Shown here piece after piece: positions 7,707-15,965 of a stretch of 64,000 nucleotides of DNA. Each line of letters begins with the position of its first letter. The first letter of the stretch is position 1. This DNA is from an uncultured Alphaproteobacteria bacterium. GTDB lineage: Bacteria; Pseudomonadota; Alphaproteobacteria; Rhodospirillales; Rhodospirillaceae. The stretch spans positions 2,920,530 to 2,984,529 of the forward strand of contig LT599022.1 of the NCBI GenBank assembly GCA_900079695.1, written 5' to 3'. A program made the translations under genes and the position numbers. A model generated the notes under the pieces. The model was not told where the DNA came from and searched no databases. It worked only from the letters and a program-made list of their open reading frames with translations.

Positions 7707-10148
7707 GTGGTGAAATTTGCAGACTTGAAGATCGCGACCAAGATCTCTCTCGGGTTCGGTACGTTGATCGCCCTGATCTTCGTGGTGTCGGGAACCGCCT
7801 ATTACAACGGGCTCACCTTCGATAAAGTCATGAACGAATCGACGCGCGTGTTCGACAACGGCGCGCGCGTGCAGCAGCTCGCCGTGGCGGCTTCGGAACT
7901 CGAGGGCCACCAGGAGTTGTTCGTCGTCGATTCCACCGCGATCGGGGCGGATCATCTGTTCGAACACATCAGGCAGTTGCGGGGTGACGTCGTCGCCCTG
8001 CGCGACGTCACCCGCGATCCGGGGCGGCGCGCATTGGTGGAGCAGGCGCTCGCCGCCGTTGACGCCTACCAGGGCGCGTTCGAGAAGCTCGTCGCGCTCG
8101 AAACCGACCGCACCAACGAAACCGACAACGGCATCGGCCGGATCGGGCCCGAACTGCGTCTGGCGCTGGTGGACCTGATGACCCGCTCCGAGCAGATGCG
8201 CGCGTTCGAACCCGCCGCCGCCGCGGGCGGGGCGATCGAGGCGCTGATGGTGTCGCGCATGGACGTGATGCGCTATCTGCGCTCCGCCGATCCGGCCCTG
8301 GTGACGTCGATGCGCGAGACGATGAAGCGCTTCATGACGCGCGCCACCAGCCTGCCCGATCTGATGCCGTCCATCGAACTGCGCGATCGCGCCAAGATCC
8401 TGCTCCCTCAGGCCGAGGCCTATCAGACGTCGTTCGACCGGGTGGTCGATCTGCGCGAGCAGGTTCGGGCGATCGCCGACGGCGCGCTCGCGGCGCAGGC
8501 CAAGGCGTTCTCCGACAAGCTCACGGCGGTGCGCGACAGCCAGAACGCCAATCTCGACGCCACGCTCGCCACCGGGCGCGCCGATATCGGGCGCGGCGAG
8601 GCGTTGATGTTCGGCTTCACCCTGTTTGCTCTGGCGATCGGCGTGGCGGCCGCGTTCGCGATCGGCCGCGGCATCTCCGGCCCGGTGCGGCGGATGACCG
8701 GCGCGATGGGGGACCTGTCGCGCGGCAAGCTCGAAACCGAGGTGCCCGCGCGCGGTCGCAAGGACGAGATCGGCGAGATGGCCGAGGCGGTGCAGGTGTT
8801 CAAGGACAACGCCATGCGGGTCAAGGAGCTGGAGCGCCAGAGCGAGGAACAGAAGCGCCAGGCCGAGGCCGACCGTCGCGCCGCGATGAACCAGCTTGCC
8901 GACGCGTTCCAGTCGAGCGTCGGCGGCGTGATCGAGCGCGTTGCCGCGGCGGTGGCGGAGCTTCAGGCGGCTTCCGGGCAGATGGCGCAGACCGCCGCCG
9001 AAACCAGCGCCCAGGCGACCACCGTCGCGGCGGCCGCCGAGGAGGCCTCGGCCAACGTGCAGACGGTGGCGAGCGCGACCGAGGAACTCGCGGCCTCGAT
9101 TTCCGAGATCGGCAAGCAGGTGGCGCATTCGGCGACCGTCGCCGAACAGGCGAACCAGCACGCCGACCTCGCGGGCGACGCGATCCGCAGCCTGGCCGAC
9201 AACGCCAATCGGATCGGCGAGGTGATCGACATGATCACCGACATCGCCAGCCAGACCAATCTCCTCGCCCTCAACGCGACGATCGAGGCGGCGCGGGCGG
9301 GCGACATGGGCAAGGGCTTCGCGGTGGTGGCGGGCGAAGTGAAAATCCTCGCCAACCAGACCGCCAAGGCCACCGAGGAAATCGCCGGTCAGATCGCCGC
9401 GGTGCAGAGCGGCACCACCGCGGTGGTACGGGCGGTGGAGAACATCAACAGCGTGATCGGCGACCTCGGTCAGATCGCGTCCGCGGTGGCCTCCGCGGTG
9501 CAGCAGCAGACCGCCGCGACCGCCGAGATCGCGCGCAACGTCGAGCAGGCCGCCGCGGGCACCCACGAGGTCACCGCCAACATTCAGTCGGTCGAAGCCG
9601 CCGCCCAGGAAACCGGCGCCGCCGCGGCGCAGATCAACGCGTCGGCGACCGAACTCTCGCGTCAGGCGGAATTCCTGCGCACCGAGGTGACGCGGTTCCT
9701 CGAACAGGTCCGCCACGACGACGCCGAGCACGATCTGATGGTGTGGAATCGCGAGATCGAAACCGGTGTGCCGCAGATCGACGACGACCATCGCCGTCTC
9801 GTCGAACTGATGAACCGCACCCACGCGCAGATGGCGCAGGGACAGGTGCCGGTCGACGCGGCGGCGGTTCTGAACGCGTTCGCCGAATTGATGGAGAGCC
9901 ACTTCGTGCGCGAAGAGGAGCTGATGAACGCCAGCACCTTCCCCCATGCGGCGGCGCACCAGCGGATGCACCGCGCGATGCTCGATCAGCTGGCGGATCT
10001 CCGCCGGATGGTCGACCGGAAAGACGCCGCCGCCGCGCGGGAAATCATGAAACACCTGGCCGCTTACCTGCGGAACCACATGTCGGAGGCCGATCTGGCT
10101 ATGGCCGCCCATGTGAAGCGACGCGGCCGGATGGCGCGGGTGGCCTGA
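7707..10148 (+). CDS. Methyl-accepting chemotaxis protein with C-terminal hemerythrin domain
   Basis: The 813-residue receptor has membrane helix 1 (about 13-36), a periplasmic helical sensor of about 260 residues, membrane helix 2 (about 299-320), and a HAMP domain (about 320-372). The cytoplasmic signalling coiled coil has its conserved hairpin near residues 505-558 ([20 protein letters not shown]). After about residue 675 a bacteriohemerythrin domain follows, with the diiron ligand series [26 protein letters not shown] and [12 protein letters not shown]. Hemerythrins bind O2, so this receptor probably reports oxygen or redox state from inside the cell to CheA. The start is GTG 7707 because GGAGGG at 7695-7700 is ideally spaced; upstream ATGs lack such a site. 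No che operon is adjacent. Confidence 0.92.
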   Translation: MVKFADLKIATKISLGFGTLIALIFVVSGTAYYNGLTFDKVMNESTRVFDNGARVQQLAVAASELEGHQELFVVDSTAIGADHLFEHIRQLRGDVVALRDVTRDPGRRALVEQALAAVDAYQGAFEKLVALETDRTNETDNGIGRIGPELRLALVDLMTRSEQMRAFEPAAAAGGAIEALMVSRMDVMRYLRSADPALVTSMRETMKRFMTRATSLPDLMPSIELRDRAKILLPQAEAYQTSFDRVVDLREQVRAIADGALAAQAKAFSDKLTAVRDSQNANLDATLATGRADIGRGEALMFGFTLFALAIGVAAAFAIGRGISGPVRRMTGAMGDLSRGKLETEVPARGRKDEIGEMAEAVQVFKDNAMRVKELERQSEEQKRQAEADRRAAMNQLADAFQSSVGGVIERVAAAVAELQAASGQMAQTAAETSAQATTVAAAAEEASANVQTVASATEELAASISEIGKQVAHSATVAEQANQHADLAGDAIRSLADNANRIGEVIDMITDIASQTNLLALNATIEAARAGDMGKGFAVVAGEVKILANQTAKATEEIAGQIAAVQSGTTAVVRAVENINSVIGDLGQIASAVASAVQQQTAATAEIARNVEQAAAGTHEVTANIQSVEAAAQETGAAAAQINASATELSRQAEFLRTEVTRFLEQVRHDDAEHDLMVWNREIETGVPQIDDDHRRLVELMNRTHAQMAQGQVPVDAAAVLNAFAELMESHFVREEELMNASTFPHAAAHQRMHRAMLDQLADLRRMVDRKDAAAAREIMKHLAAYLRNHMSEADLAMAAHVKRRGRMARVA

Positions 10149-10170
10149 TCAGCCCCCGCCAATACCCAGG

Positions 10171-10196
10171 GCGGAGGAGCCCCCTACATCCTCCGC
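10171..10196 (+). other. Hairpin just after the chemoreceptor stop
   Basis: An 8-bp perfect stem (GCGGAGGA / TCCTCCGC) with a 10-base loop begins 23 bases after the stop codon. It has no T run, so it may protect the mRNA 3' end or form part of a small RNA that ends at the strong terminator at 10317. Confidence 0.45.
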
Positions 10197-10316
10197 TCAG
10201 ACCCGGGACCAACCCCCAAGAACCGGGCATGGGAAACGGGCGTAGAGTGTCCTGGTACCGAGCAAGCAACCTGTAGAGTTTCGTTCGCGTTTCTCCGAGT
10301 CGGGTAGAGTCGAGTC

Positions 10317-10350
10317 CCCGGCCTCCACCCCCTGGAGGCCGGGTTTTTTT
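10317..10350 (+). terminator. Strong intrinsic terminator
   Basis: An 11-bp perfect stem (CCCGGCCTCCA at 10317-10327, its complement at 10333-10343) with a five-base loop of C is followed by seven T. It ends plus-strand transcription from the chemoreceptor and anything transcribed from 10149-10316. The stop codon of the convergent DUF523 gene touches its T run. Confidence 0.9.
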
Positions 10351-10834
10351 ACGCGTCCAGCGCCGCCGCGAGGGCGTCGATCTCGGTTTCCGCGAACACC
10401 CGCACGCCGTGCCGCGCGAGCAGCGCTGCCGTCACCCCCATGCCCGCGCGCAGGATCCCGTCGAAGCCGCCGCCATAGACCCGGCGGCAGCCGCAACTCG
10501 GGCTCCGGTCGGCGAGAAGGGCGAAGCCGCACCTCTCGGCGCGCGCGGTTTCGAGGGCGAGGTGGGCGGCGGCGCGGAAGGCGCCGGTGAGGTTGGCGCC
10601 GTCGCGGCCGCGGACGCGCCCGGTCCCCGCCAGGATCGCGGCGGCGTCGTCTCCCGGTGCGATCTCCGCGGGCGGGCGCGGCGTCGGCAGCCCGGCGGCG
10701 CACTCGGGACAGAACGCCACCACGCGGCCTTCGTCCGACCACTGCGTAAGGCGCGGATGGGACAGGGTTCGCGCGTTGCCGTTGTAGCGCACCGGCTGCC
10801 CGAGCAGGCACGCGCTCACGAGAATCCGGCGCAT
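10349..10834 (-). CDS. DUF523 family protein (YbbK-like)
   Basis: A 161-residue protein carrying the family's three cysteine signatures: SACLLGQPVRYNG at the N-terminus, FCPECAAGLPTPRP in the middle and DRSPSCGCRRVYGG further on. The conserved cysteines suggest metal or thiol chemistry; family members have no firmly established function. Its ATG shares one base with the stop of the PstS-like gene (TGATG), so the two are translationally coupled. It is the last gene of the minus-strand phosphate-related group. Confidence 0.88.
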   Translation of the reverse strand: MRRILVSACLLGQPVRYNGNARTLSHPRLTQWSDEGRVVAFCPECAAGLPTPRPPAEIAPGDDAAAILAGTGRVRGRDGANLTGAFRAAAHLALETARAERCGFALLADRSPSCGCRRVYGGGFDGILRAGMGVTAALLARHGVRVFAETEIDALAAALDA

Positions 10835-11853
10835 CAGCGGGTGCGGGCTTCGAGCTGGCGCAGCGCGGCGTGAACGAAGTCCCGTTCGTCGTCGCGCATC
10901 GGGATCAGGCCGGAGCGGAACAGTCGCCCCTCCGGACCGATCATCGGTTCGGACAAAAAGCGCGAGACGAACTCCATCAGCCCGGGAATGCGGCCGACGT
11001 GCGCGACCTTGACGTAGATGTACAGCGGCCGCGAGAGCGGATAGCTGTCGTCCTCCAGGGTGTCGTCGGCGGGGGCGACGCCCTCCACCGGCAGCCCCTG
11101 AAGGCGGTGGACGTGACGCTTGAGGACGCCGTAGCCGATGATGCCGGTGGCCTGCGGATCGTCGAGCAGGCGGCGCACGATCATTTCGTCGTCCTCGCCC
11201 GCGTTGATGTAGGCGCCGTCCTCGCGCACATGGCCGCAGACGTCGCGCACCACGGTGTCGGGCGCGGACGCGGGCAGGTCGGCGCAGCCGGGGTTCATCA
11301 CCAGATGCACGAACACGTCGCGGGTGCCCGAGGTGAGCGGCGGGCCGTAGATGCGGATCGGCGTGGCGGGGAATCCCGGCGCGATGTCGGACCACAGACG
11401 GTAGGGGTTGGGCACCACGCCGTCGGCGGTCTTCACCGAGCGCGCCACCGCCCGCCACAGGGTCGCGCGGCTGACCGAGAAGCGCGACGCCTCGATGCTG
11501 CGCGCGAGGACGATGCCGTCGTAGCCGACCTTGAACTCGGCGACGTCGGAGACGCTGTTGGAGAGGCAGTGCTCTTCCTCGAGCGGGGTGATGCGGCGGG
11601 AGGCGGCGACGATGTCCGGAGATCCGAGCCCGACGTCGGCGCAGAAGATCTTGAAGCCGCCGACGGTGCCGGTGGCCTCGATTACCGGGGCGCGGAAGCG
11701 GGTATCGCGGCCGAAGTCCTCGGCCGCCTCGGCGAGGAAGTCGTACATCGTCGAACTGCCGACGATGCGCAGGCTTTCGCGTTCGGCGGCGAGGGCGGGC
11801 GCGGCGGCGAGGGTGGCGACTGCGGCGGCGAGAACCCAGCGGCGAAGAGACAT
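10834..11853 (-). CDS. PstS-like periplasmic phosphate-binding protein
   Basis: The 339-residue protein has a cleavable signal peptide (to about ALAAERES, residue 22) and the PstS fold signatures: IVGSSTMYDFL near the start of the mature protein, GPPLTSGTRDVFVH in the middle (the Ser-Gly-Thr-Arg phosphate-contact loop) and ATGIIGYGVLKRH later. It should bind phosphate or a related oxyanion in the periplasm. No pstC, pstA or pstB is nearby. Instead the gene lies 13 bp behind a PiT permease and is coupled to DUF523. The partner transporter or sensor is therefore uncertain. Confidence 0.85.
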   Translation of the reverse strand: MSLRRWVLAAAVATLAAAPALAAERESLRIVGSSTMYDFLAEAAEDFGRDTRFRAPVIEATGTVGGFKIFCADVGLGSPDIVAASRRITPLEEEHCLSNSVSDVAEFKVGYDGIVLARSIEASRFSVSRATLWRAVARSVKTADGVVPNPYRLWSDIAPGFPATPIRIYGPPLTSGTRDVFVHLVMNPGCADLPASAPDTVVRDVCGHVREDGAYINAGEDDEMIVRRLLDDPQATGIIGYGVLKRHVHRLQGLPVEGVAPADDTLEDDSYPLSRPLYIYVKVAHVGRIPGLMEFVSRFLSEPMIGPEGRLFRSGLIPMRDDERDFVHAALRQLEARTR

Positions 11854-11866
11854 CGGCGGCGTCCGG

Positions 11867-13396
11867 TCAGGAGGCGAACGGAATGATCGCCTGCAACCCG
11901 AGAAAGATACCGGCCGCGAGCAGCGCCGACAACGGCACCGTGACCAGCCATGCGGCGACGATCGTCTGCAGGTGGCGGCGGCGCACCAGGCGGCGTTTCT
12001 TCCGCTTGCGGCGCTTCGGCCGGAGCGGCACCGGCCCCATCGGCGGCGCGAGCGAGGTTTCGCCGGGCGGCAGGTGGAAATCGGAGCGCAGGGTGCTGGC
12101 GCGCGGCAGCGCGCGCGGCCGCAGGTTGACCCAGTATTCGCGCAGGAAGCCGACGCCGAACACGCCGCCGACGGCGATGTGGGTGGAGCTGACCGGCAGG
12201 CCGAGGGCGGAGGCCACCAGAACCGTCACCGCTGCCGAAAGCGCGACGCAGAAGGCGCGGGTCTGGTCGAGCTTGGTGATCTTCTCGCCGACGGTGCGGA
12301 TCAGCTTCGGCCCGAACAGCACCAGCCCGAAGGAAATGCCGAGCGCGCCGACCACCAGAACCCACCACGGCAGGGTCACCCGGGCGGCGACGCCGTCGCC
12401 CGCGGCGGCGTGGACGATAGCCGCGAGCGGCCCGACGGCGTTGGCGACGTCGTTGGCGCCGTGGGCGAACGAGAGCAGTGCGGCGGAGACGATCAGCGGC
12501 ATGGTGAACAGCGAACTCACCGACTTGCGGCGGTTCTCGAGGAACGCCGAGCGGCGCGCGATCACCGGCTTCATCGTCAGGTGGGCGGCCACGCCCGCGG
12601 CGGCGCCGAGGCCGAGGGTGAGCACGAGCGGCGGCCGCCAGATGTGGGCGAGGCCCTTGAGCACGAGATAGACGGTGAAACACGCCGCCAGCACCGCGAT
12701 CAGCGGCGGAATCCAGCGCCGCGCGGCGGCCAGGCGATCGGGTTGATAGAGGATCGCGATCTTGATGAAGGCGAGGAAGGCGCAGGCGATCAGCCCGCCC
12801 AGAATCGGCGAGATCACCCACGAAGCGGCGATCGAGCGCATCGTGTCCCAGGCGATCGCGTCCGCTCCGGCGGCGACCATGCCCGCGCCGACCACGCCGC
12901 CGACCACCGCGTGGGTGGTGGAGACCGGCGCGCCGATCCAGGTGGCGACGTTGACCCAGATCGCGGCGGCGAGCAGCGACGCCATCATCGCGAGGACGAA
13001 GGTGTCGGCGTCGCCGACCCGCGCGGGATCGACGATGCCCTTGGAGATCGTCGAGACCACGTCGCCGCCGGCGACGATCGCCCCCGCCGCCTCGCAGGTG
13101 GCGGCGATCACCAGTGCGCCGGTCATCGACAGGGCGCGCGAGCCGACCGCCGGGCCGACGTTGTTGGCGACGTCGTTGGCGCCGATGTTGAGCGCCATGT
13201 AGGCGCCGATCACGCCCGCGACGACGACGAACCAGGCGCTGCCGCCGTGGCCGCCGAGGGTCAGGGTGAAGACCAGAACCCCGATCAGGAACAGGCCGCC
13301 GATGCCGACCGCCGTCTTGAAGCCGCCGAGCTGGCGGGTCGCCCGCTCGATCTGCGAAATGCGCTTGAGATCTTTGTCGAGAGCGTGTCTGGCCAC
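11867..13396 (-). CDS. PiT-family inorganic phosphate transporter
   Basis: This is a 509-residue polytopic permease with the duplicated PiT signature: GANDVANNVGPAVGS at about residues 72-86 and GANDVANAVGPLA in the second half. Members couple phosphate or metal-phosphate uptake to the proton or cation gradient. The start is a GTG at 13396; no better in-frame start is visible. A basic cluster (RPKRRKRKKRRLVRRR) sits just before the last membrane helix and is not a usual PiT feature. The following PstS-like gene is 13 bp away. A Pho-box-like array lies 40-68 bp upstream of the GTG. Confidence 0.92.
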   Translation of the reverse strand: MARHALDKDLKRISQIERATRQLGGFKTAVGIGGLFLIGVLVFTLTLGGHGGSAWFVVVAGVIGAYMALNIGANDVANNVGPAVGSRALSMTGALVIAATCEAAGAIVAGGDVVSTISKGIVDPARVGDADTFVLAMMASLLAAAIWVNVATWIGAPVSTTHAVVGGVVGAGMVAAGADAIAWDTMRSIAASWVISPILGGLIACAFLAFIKIAILYQPDRLAAARRWIPPLIAVLAACFTVYLVLKGLAHIWRPPLVLTLGLGAAAGVAAHLTMKPVIARRSAFLENRRKSVSSLFTMPLIVSAALLSFAHGANDVANAVGPLAAIVHAAAGDGVAARVTLPWWVLVVGALGISFGLVLFGPKLIRTVGEKITKLDQTRAFCVALSAAVTVLVASALGLPVSSTHIAVGGVFGVGFLREYWVNLRPRALPRASTLRSDFHLPPGETSLAPPMGPVPLRPKRRKRKKRRLVRRRHLQTIVAAWLVTVPLSALLAAGIFLGLQAIIPFAS

Positions 13397-13435
13397 CGGT
13401 ACCCCGCGTCGCGCCGCCCGGGGTTCGGGCGGGCG

Positions 13436-13464
13436 CTGTCATCGAACTGTCGCGGGATCGTCAT
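13436..13464 (+). promoter_or_regulatory. Pho-box-like array of three 7-bp half-sites
   Basis: Three direct half-sites spaced by four bases, that is an 11-bp period: CTGTCAT (13436), CTGTCGC (13447) and TCGTCAT (13458). The first two match 15 of 18 positions of the enteric PhoB box as I recall it. The array reads on the plus strand, away from the minus-strand PiT operon that begins at 13396, so it would suit repression by PhoB rather than activation. The regulator itself is not in the window. Confidence 0.55.
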
Positions 13465-13502
13465 AAAGACTTTGGCGCGGCGAGTCACGCGCCGCGATGC
13501 CC

Positions 13503-13523
13503 GCCCGGGCATTGCGCCCGGGC
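13503..13523 (-). terminator. Possible sulP terminator hairpin
   Basis: Two copies of the palindrome GCCCGGGC separated by five bases form an 8-bp stem 14-34 bases after the sulP stop. There is no T run, so termination would be weak or Rho-assisted; each copy is also self-complementary. Confidence 0.4.
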
Positions 13524-13536
13524 ATGGCTGCGGGTG

Positions 13537-15195
13537 TCAGGCGGCGCGGTCGGCCGCCAGCTCGGCGGCGCGCTTGAGCGCCTGGGTGCGGGTGGCGAGG
13601 CGGTTGTCCTCCGGCACTTCGTCGAGCACGCGCATCGCCGCGAGGTGGGCGACCGCGGCGTTGCCCGCGCCCGCGATCACCACCGCGATTCCCTGACTCT
13701 GGGCGCGCTGCACCAGGGCGTCGATCGCCATCACCGAGCTGGTGTCGAAGCTGGTCTGGTCGGAGCAGTCGATCACGATCGCCCGCTCGCCCTGGAACTC
13801 CGGCACCGCGAGGGTGATGTTCTTGGCCGAGCAGAAGCTGAACGCGCCGTCGAAGTGGACCAGCATGATCCGCCCTTTGGCGGTGGCGAGGACGGCGCGG
13901 TCGAGGTCGTTCATCGGCACGCTTTCCCAATCCTTGCCCACCACCAGCAGGTTCTTGACCTGCTCGTCGGACATCCGCGCGGCGGACAGCAGCGACGCCA
14001 TGATGATGCCGACGCCCACCGCCATGATCAGGTCGACGAGCACGGTCAGCACCAGGACCGTGGTCATCACCACGATGCCGGTTACGTCGTCGCCCCGGAT
14101 GCGCCGGAAGTAGTCCCAGTCGATGATGTCGTAGCCGACCTTGAGAAGGATGCCGGCCAGTACCGCGAGGGGGATCTTCTCGGCCAGCGGCGCGAGGCCC
14201 GCCACCAGCGCCAGCAGCACCAGCGCGTGGATCACCCCCGAGAGCGGGGTGCGCCCGCCGGCGCGGATGTTGACCATCGTCCGCATCGTCGCGCCCGCGC
14301 CGGGAATGCCGCCGAACAGGCCCGCCACCATGTTGCCGATGCCCTGGCCGATCAGTTCCTTGTCGGAATTGTGGTGGGTGCCGGTGACGTTGTCGGCGAT
14401 CAGCGAGGTGAGCAGGCTGTCGATGGTGCCGAGAAGCGCGAGGATGAACGCCGACATCACCACCTGCGATAGCGCAGCGAGGGTGATGTGCGGGATCACC
14501 GGCGCGGGCAGGCCGGTGGGGATTTCGCCGATCACCGGCGCGCCGGGCAGCATCCACAACACCCCGAGGGTGCCCGCGATCAGTGCGATCAGCGGCGCGG
14601 GAACGATCCGCGCCACCGCCTTGGGCGTGAAGCTCACGATCGCGAGGGTGGCGACGCCGATGATCGTGGCGTGCCAGTTGGGGGCGGAAACCGCGGCGGG
14701 AATCGCGGCGATGGCGTCGAGCACGCCGTGCTTCGAGGCCTCGTGACCGAACAGCGGCGCGATCTCGATGGCGATGATGATGCAGCCGATGCCGCTCATG
14801 AACCCGGAAATCACCGTGAACGGCACGAACGCGACGTAGCGCCCGAGCTTGAGCACGCCGAAGACCACCTGCAGCACGCCGCCGAGGATCACGGTGGTGA
14901 AGGCGAGGGCCGGACGGTCGGCGAAATGGGTGAAGATCGACGCCATCACCACCGTCATCGGCCCGGTGGGGCCGGAAACCTGGGTGGCGGTGCCGCCGAA
15001 CAGCGCGGCGAACAGGCCGACGAAGATCGCGCCGTACAGCCCCGCGATCGCGCCGACGCCCGAGGCGACGCCGAAGGCGAGGGCGAGGGGCAGCGCGACC
15101 ACCGCGGCGGTGACGCCGCCGTAGATGTCGCCGCGCAGATTGGTGAAGCGGACGCCGGTGATGGCTCCGATCATGGAGCCGTGAGCGGGACCCAT
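13537..15195 (-). CDS. SulP/SLC26 family anion transporter with STAS domain
   Basis: The 552-residue protein has about 10-12 hydrophobic segments with SulP hallmarks (ITGVRFTNLRGDIYGGVTAA near the start, TATQVSGPTGPMTVVMAS at about 93-110), then a C-terminal STAS domain (about 430-545, with IVIDCSDQTSFDTSSVMAID). SulP members carry sulfate, bicarbonate or other anions, and substrate cannot be told from sequence. The ATG has a strong AAGGAG site. A -35/-10 pair at 15294-15322 lies upstream. It is separated from the PiT gene by 140 bp containing a hairpin and the Pho-box-like array, so it is probably a single-gene unit. Confidence 0.9.
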   Translation of the reverse strand: MGPAHGSMIGAITGVRFTNLRGDIYGGVTAAVVALPLALAFGVASGVGAIAGLYGAIFVGLFAALFGGTATQVSGPTGPMTVVMASIFTHFADRPALAFTTVILGGVLQVVFGVLKLGRYVAFVPFTVISGFMSGIGCIIIAIEIAPLFGHEASKHGVLDAIAAIPAAVSAPNWHATIIGVATLAIVSFTPKAVARIVPAPLIALIAGTLGVLWMLPGAPVIGEIPTGLPAPVIPHITLAALSQVVMSAFILALLGTIDSLLTSLIADNVTGTHHNSDKELIGQGIGNMVAGLFGGIPGAGATMRTMVNIRAGGRTPLSGVIHALVLLALVAGLAPLAEKIPLAVLAGILLKVGYDIIDWDYFRRIRGDDVTGIVVMTTVLVLTVLVDLIMAVGVGIIMASLLSAARMSDEQVKNLLVVGKDWESVPMNDLDRAVLATAKGRIMLVHFDGAFSFCSAKNITLAVPEFQGERAIVIDCSDQTSFDTSSVMAIDALVQRAQSQGIAVVIAGAGNAAVAHLAAMRVLDEVPEDNRLATRTQALKRAAELAADRAA

Positions 15196-15293
15196 CGAAT
15201 TCTCCTTGGCTGAAACGCTCTCGCGCGGCGTCTCACGCGGCGCACGGAGCGCCGCTTCCCAGGCGTCGTTGGGCGGAGCGAGCCCGCGTTCTT

Positions 15294-15322
15294 AGCATAG
15301 ATGGGCGAAGAATTCCCGGCAA
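15294..15322 (-). promoter_or_regulatory. Candidate sulP promoter
   Basis: On the minus strand TTGCCG (15322-15317) and TATGCT (15299-15294) are 17 bp apart, a good sigma-70 arrangement. A leader of roughly 90 nt would precede the sulP ATG. Confidence 0.5.
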
Positions 15323-15339
15323 AAAGAGGGGGCTCGCGG

Positions 15340-15369
15340 CTTGACGCGCGGGTTTCCAGCCGCGACATT
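15340..15369 (+). promoter_or_regulatory. Candidate heat-shock (sigma-32-type) promoter of hsp20
   Basis: CTTGAC at 15340-15345 and a CGACATTC stretch about 18 bp further resemble the CTTGAA / CCCCATNT elements of sigma-32 promoters. The gene behind it encodes a small heat-shock protein, which supports the reading. Transcription would start near 15377, leaving a leader of about 120 nt. Confidence 0.45.
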
Positions 15370-15442
15370 CGGGGAAGCGCGCGGCCTGCGCGCTACGGGC
15401 GCCGCATCGGGCGGGCCCGGAACCGTCCGGCGCTCCGGTCGC

Positions 15443-15495
15443 CGTCCGCGCCTTCGGGCGGACGCCGCGTTTTCGGGGGCCGGCAGTCGGAGAAC
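15443..15495 (+). promoter_or_regulatory. Possible RNA thermometer in the hsp20 leader
   Basis: The leader folds into a 7-bp hairpin (CGTCCGC / GCGGACG, 15443-15449 with 15458-15464). After it, GTTTTC at 15469-15474 can pair with GAGAAC at 15490-15495, which covers the ribosome site GGAGAA of hsp20. A U-rich strand masking the Shine-Dalgarno is the principle of fourU and ROSE thermometers, both known for small heat-shock genes. The pairing is short (six pairs, one G-U). Confidence 0.4.
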
Positions 15496-15499
15496 GTCC

Positions 15500-15958
15500 A
15501 TGGCCCGCGTTTCAGGCACCTTCAACAGCCCGCTGCTGCTCGGCTTCGATCACTTCGAGCGGATGCTCGACCGGATCTCCAAGACCTCGGCGGAGGGCTA
15601 TCCCCCCTACAACATCGAGCAGGTGGCCGAGGACGGCCTGCGCATCACCCTGGCGGTGGCGGGGTTCTCGGAAAGCGATCTGTCGGTGACGCTCGAGGCC
15701 AACCAGCTCACGGTGTCCGGCCGCATCGCCGGCGACGAAAGCGAGCGCGTCTTCCTCCACCGCGGCATCGCCGCGCGGCAGTTCCAGCGGAGCTTCGTGC
15801 TCGCGGAGGGGATCGAGGTGACCGGCGCGGCGCTCGACCGCGGCCTGCTGCACGTCGACCTGCGCCGCCCGCCGCCGGAGACCCAGGTGCGCCAGATCAA
15901 GATCGGCAAGGCGGCGCCCAAACCGGCGACGATGACCATCGACGCCAAGGACGAGTGA
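15500..15958 (+). CDS. Small heat-shock protein, Hsp20/IbpA type
   Basis: A 152-residue protein with a short N-terminal arm (LLLGFDHFERMLDRI), an alpha-crystallin domain (about residues 36-130, starting YNIEQVAEDGLRITLAVAG) and a short tail. It is an ATP-independent holdase that binds unfolding proteins and forms large oligomers. ATG 15500 is chosen for its GGAGAA site and for the MARVSGTFNSPLL start common in the family; upstream in-frame ATGs lie inside the leader. It is transcribed alone, divergently from sulP. Confidence 0.93.
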   Translation: MARVSGTFNSPLLLGFDHFERMLDRISKTSAEGYPPYNIEQVAEDGLRITLAVAGFSESDLSVTLEANQLTVSGRIAGDESERVFLHRGIAARQFQRSFVLAEGIEVTGAALDRGLLHVDLRRPPPETQVRQIKIGKAAPKPATMTIDAKDE

Positions 15959-15965
15959 GGCCGCG

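Noticed and set aside
10304-10330. Stretch GTAGAGTCGAGTCCCCGGC resembling the T arm and 3' end of a tRNA or tmRNA
   Set aside because: No matching acceptor 5' half, anticodon arm or tag-coding region lies nearby, and the CCTCCA part is fully explained by the terminator stem.
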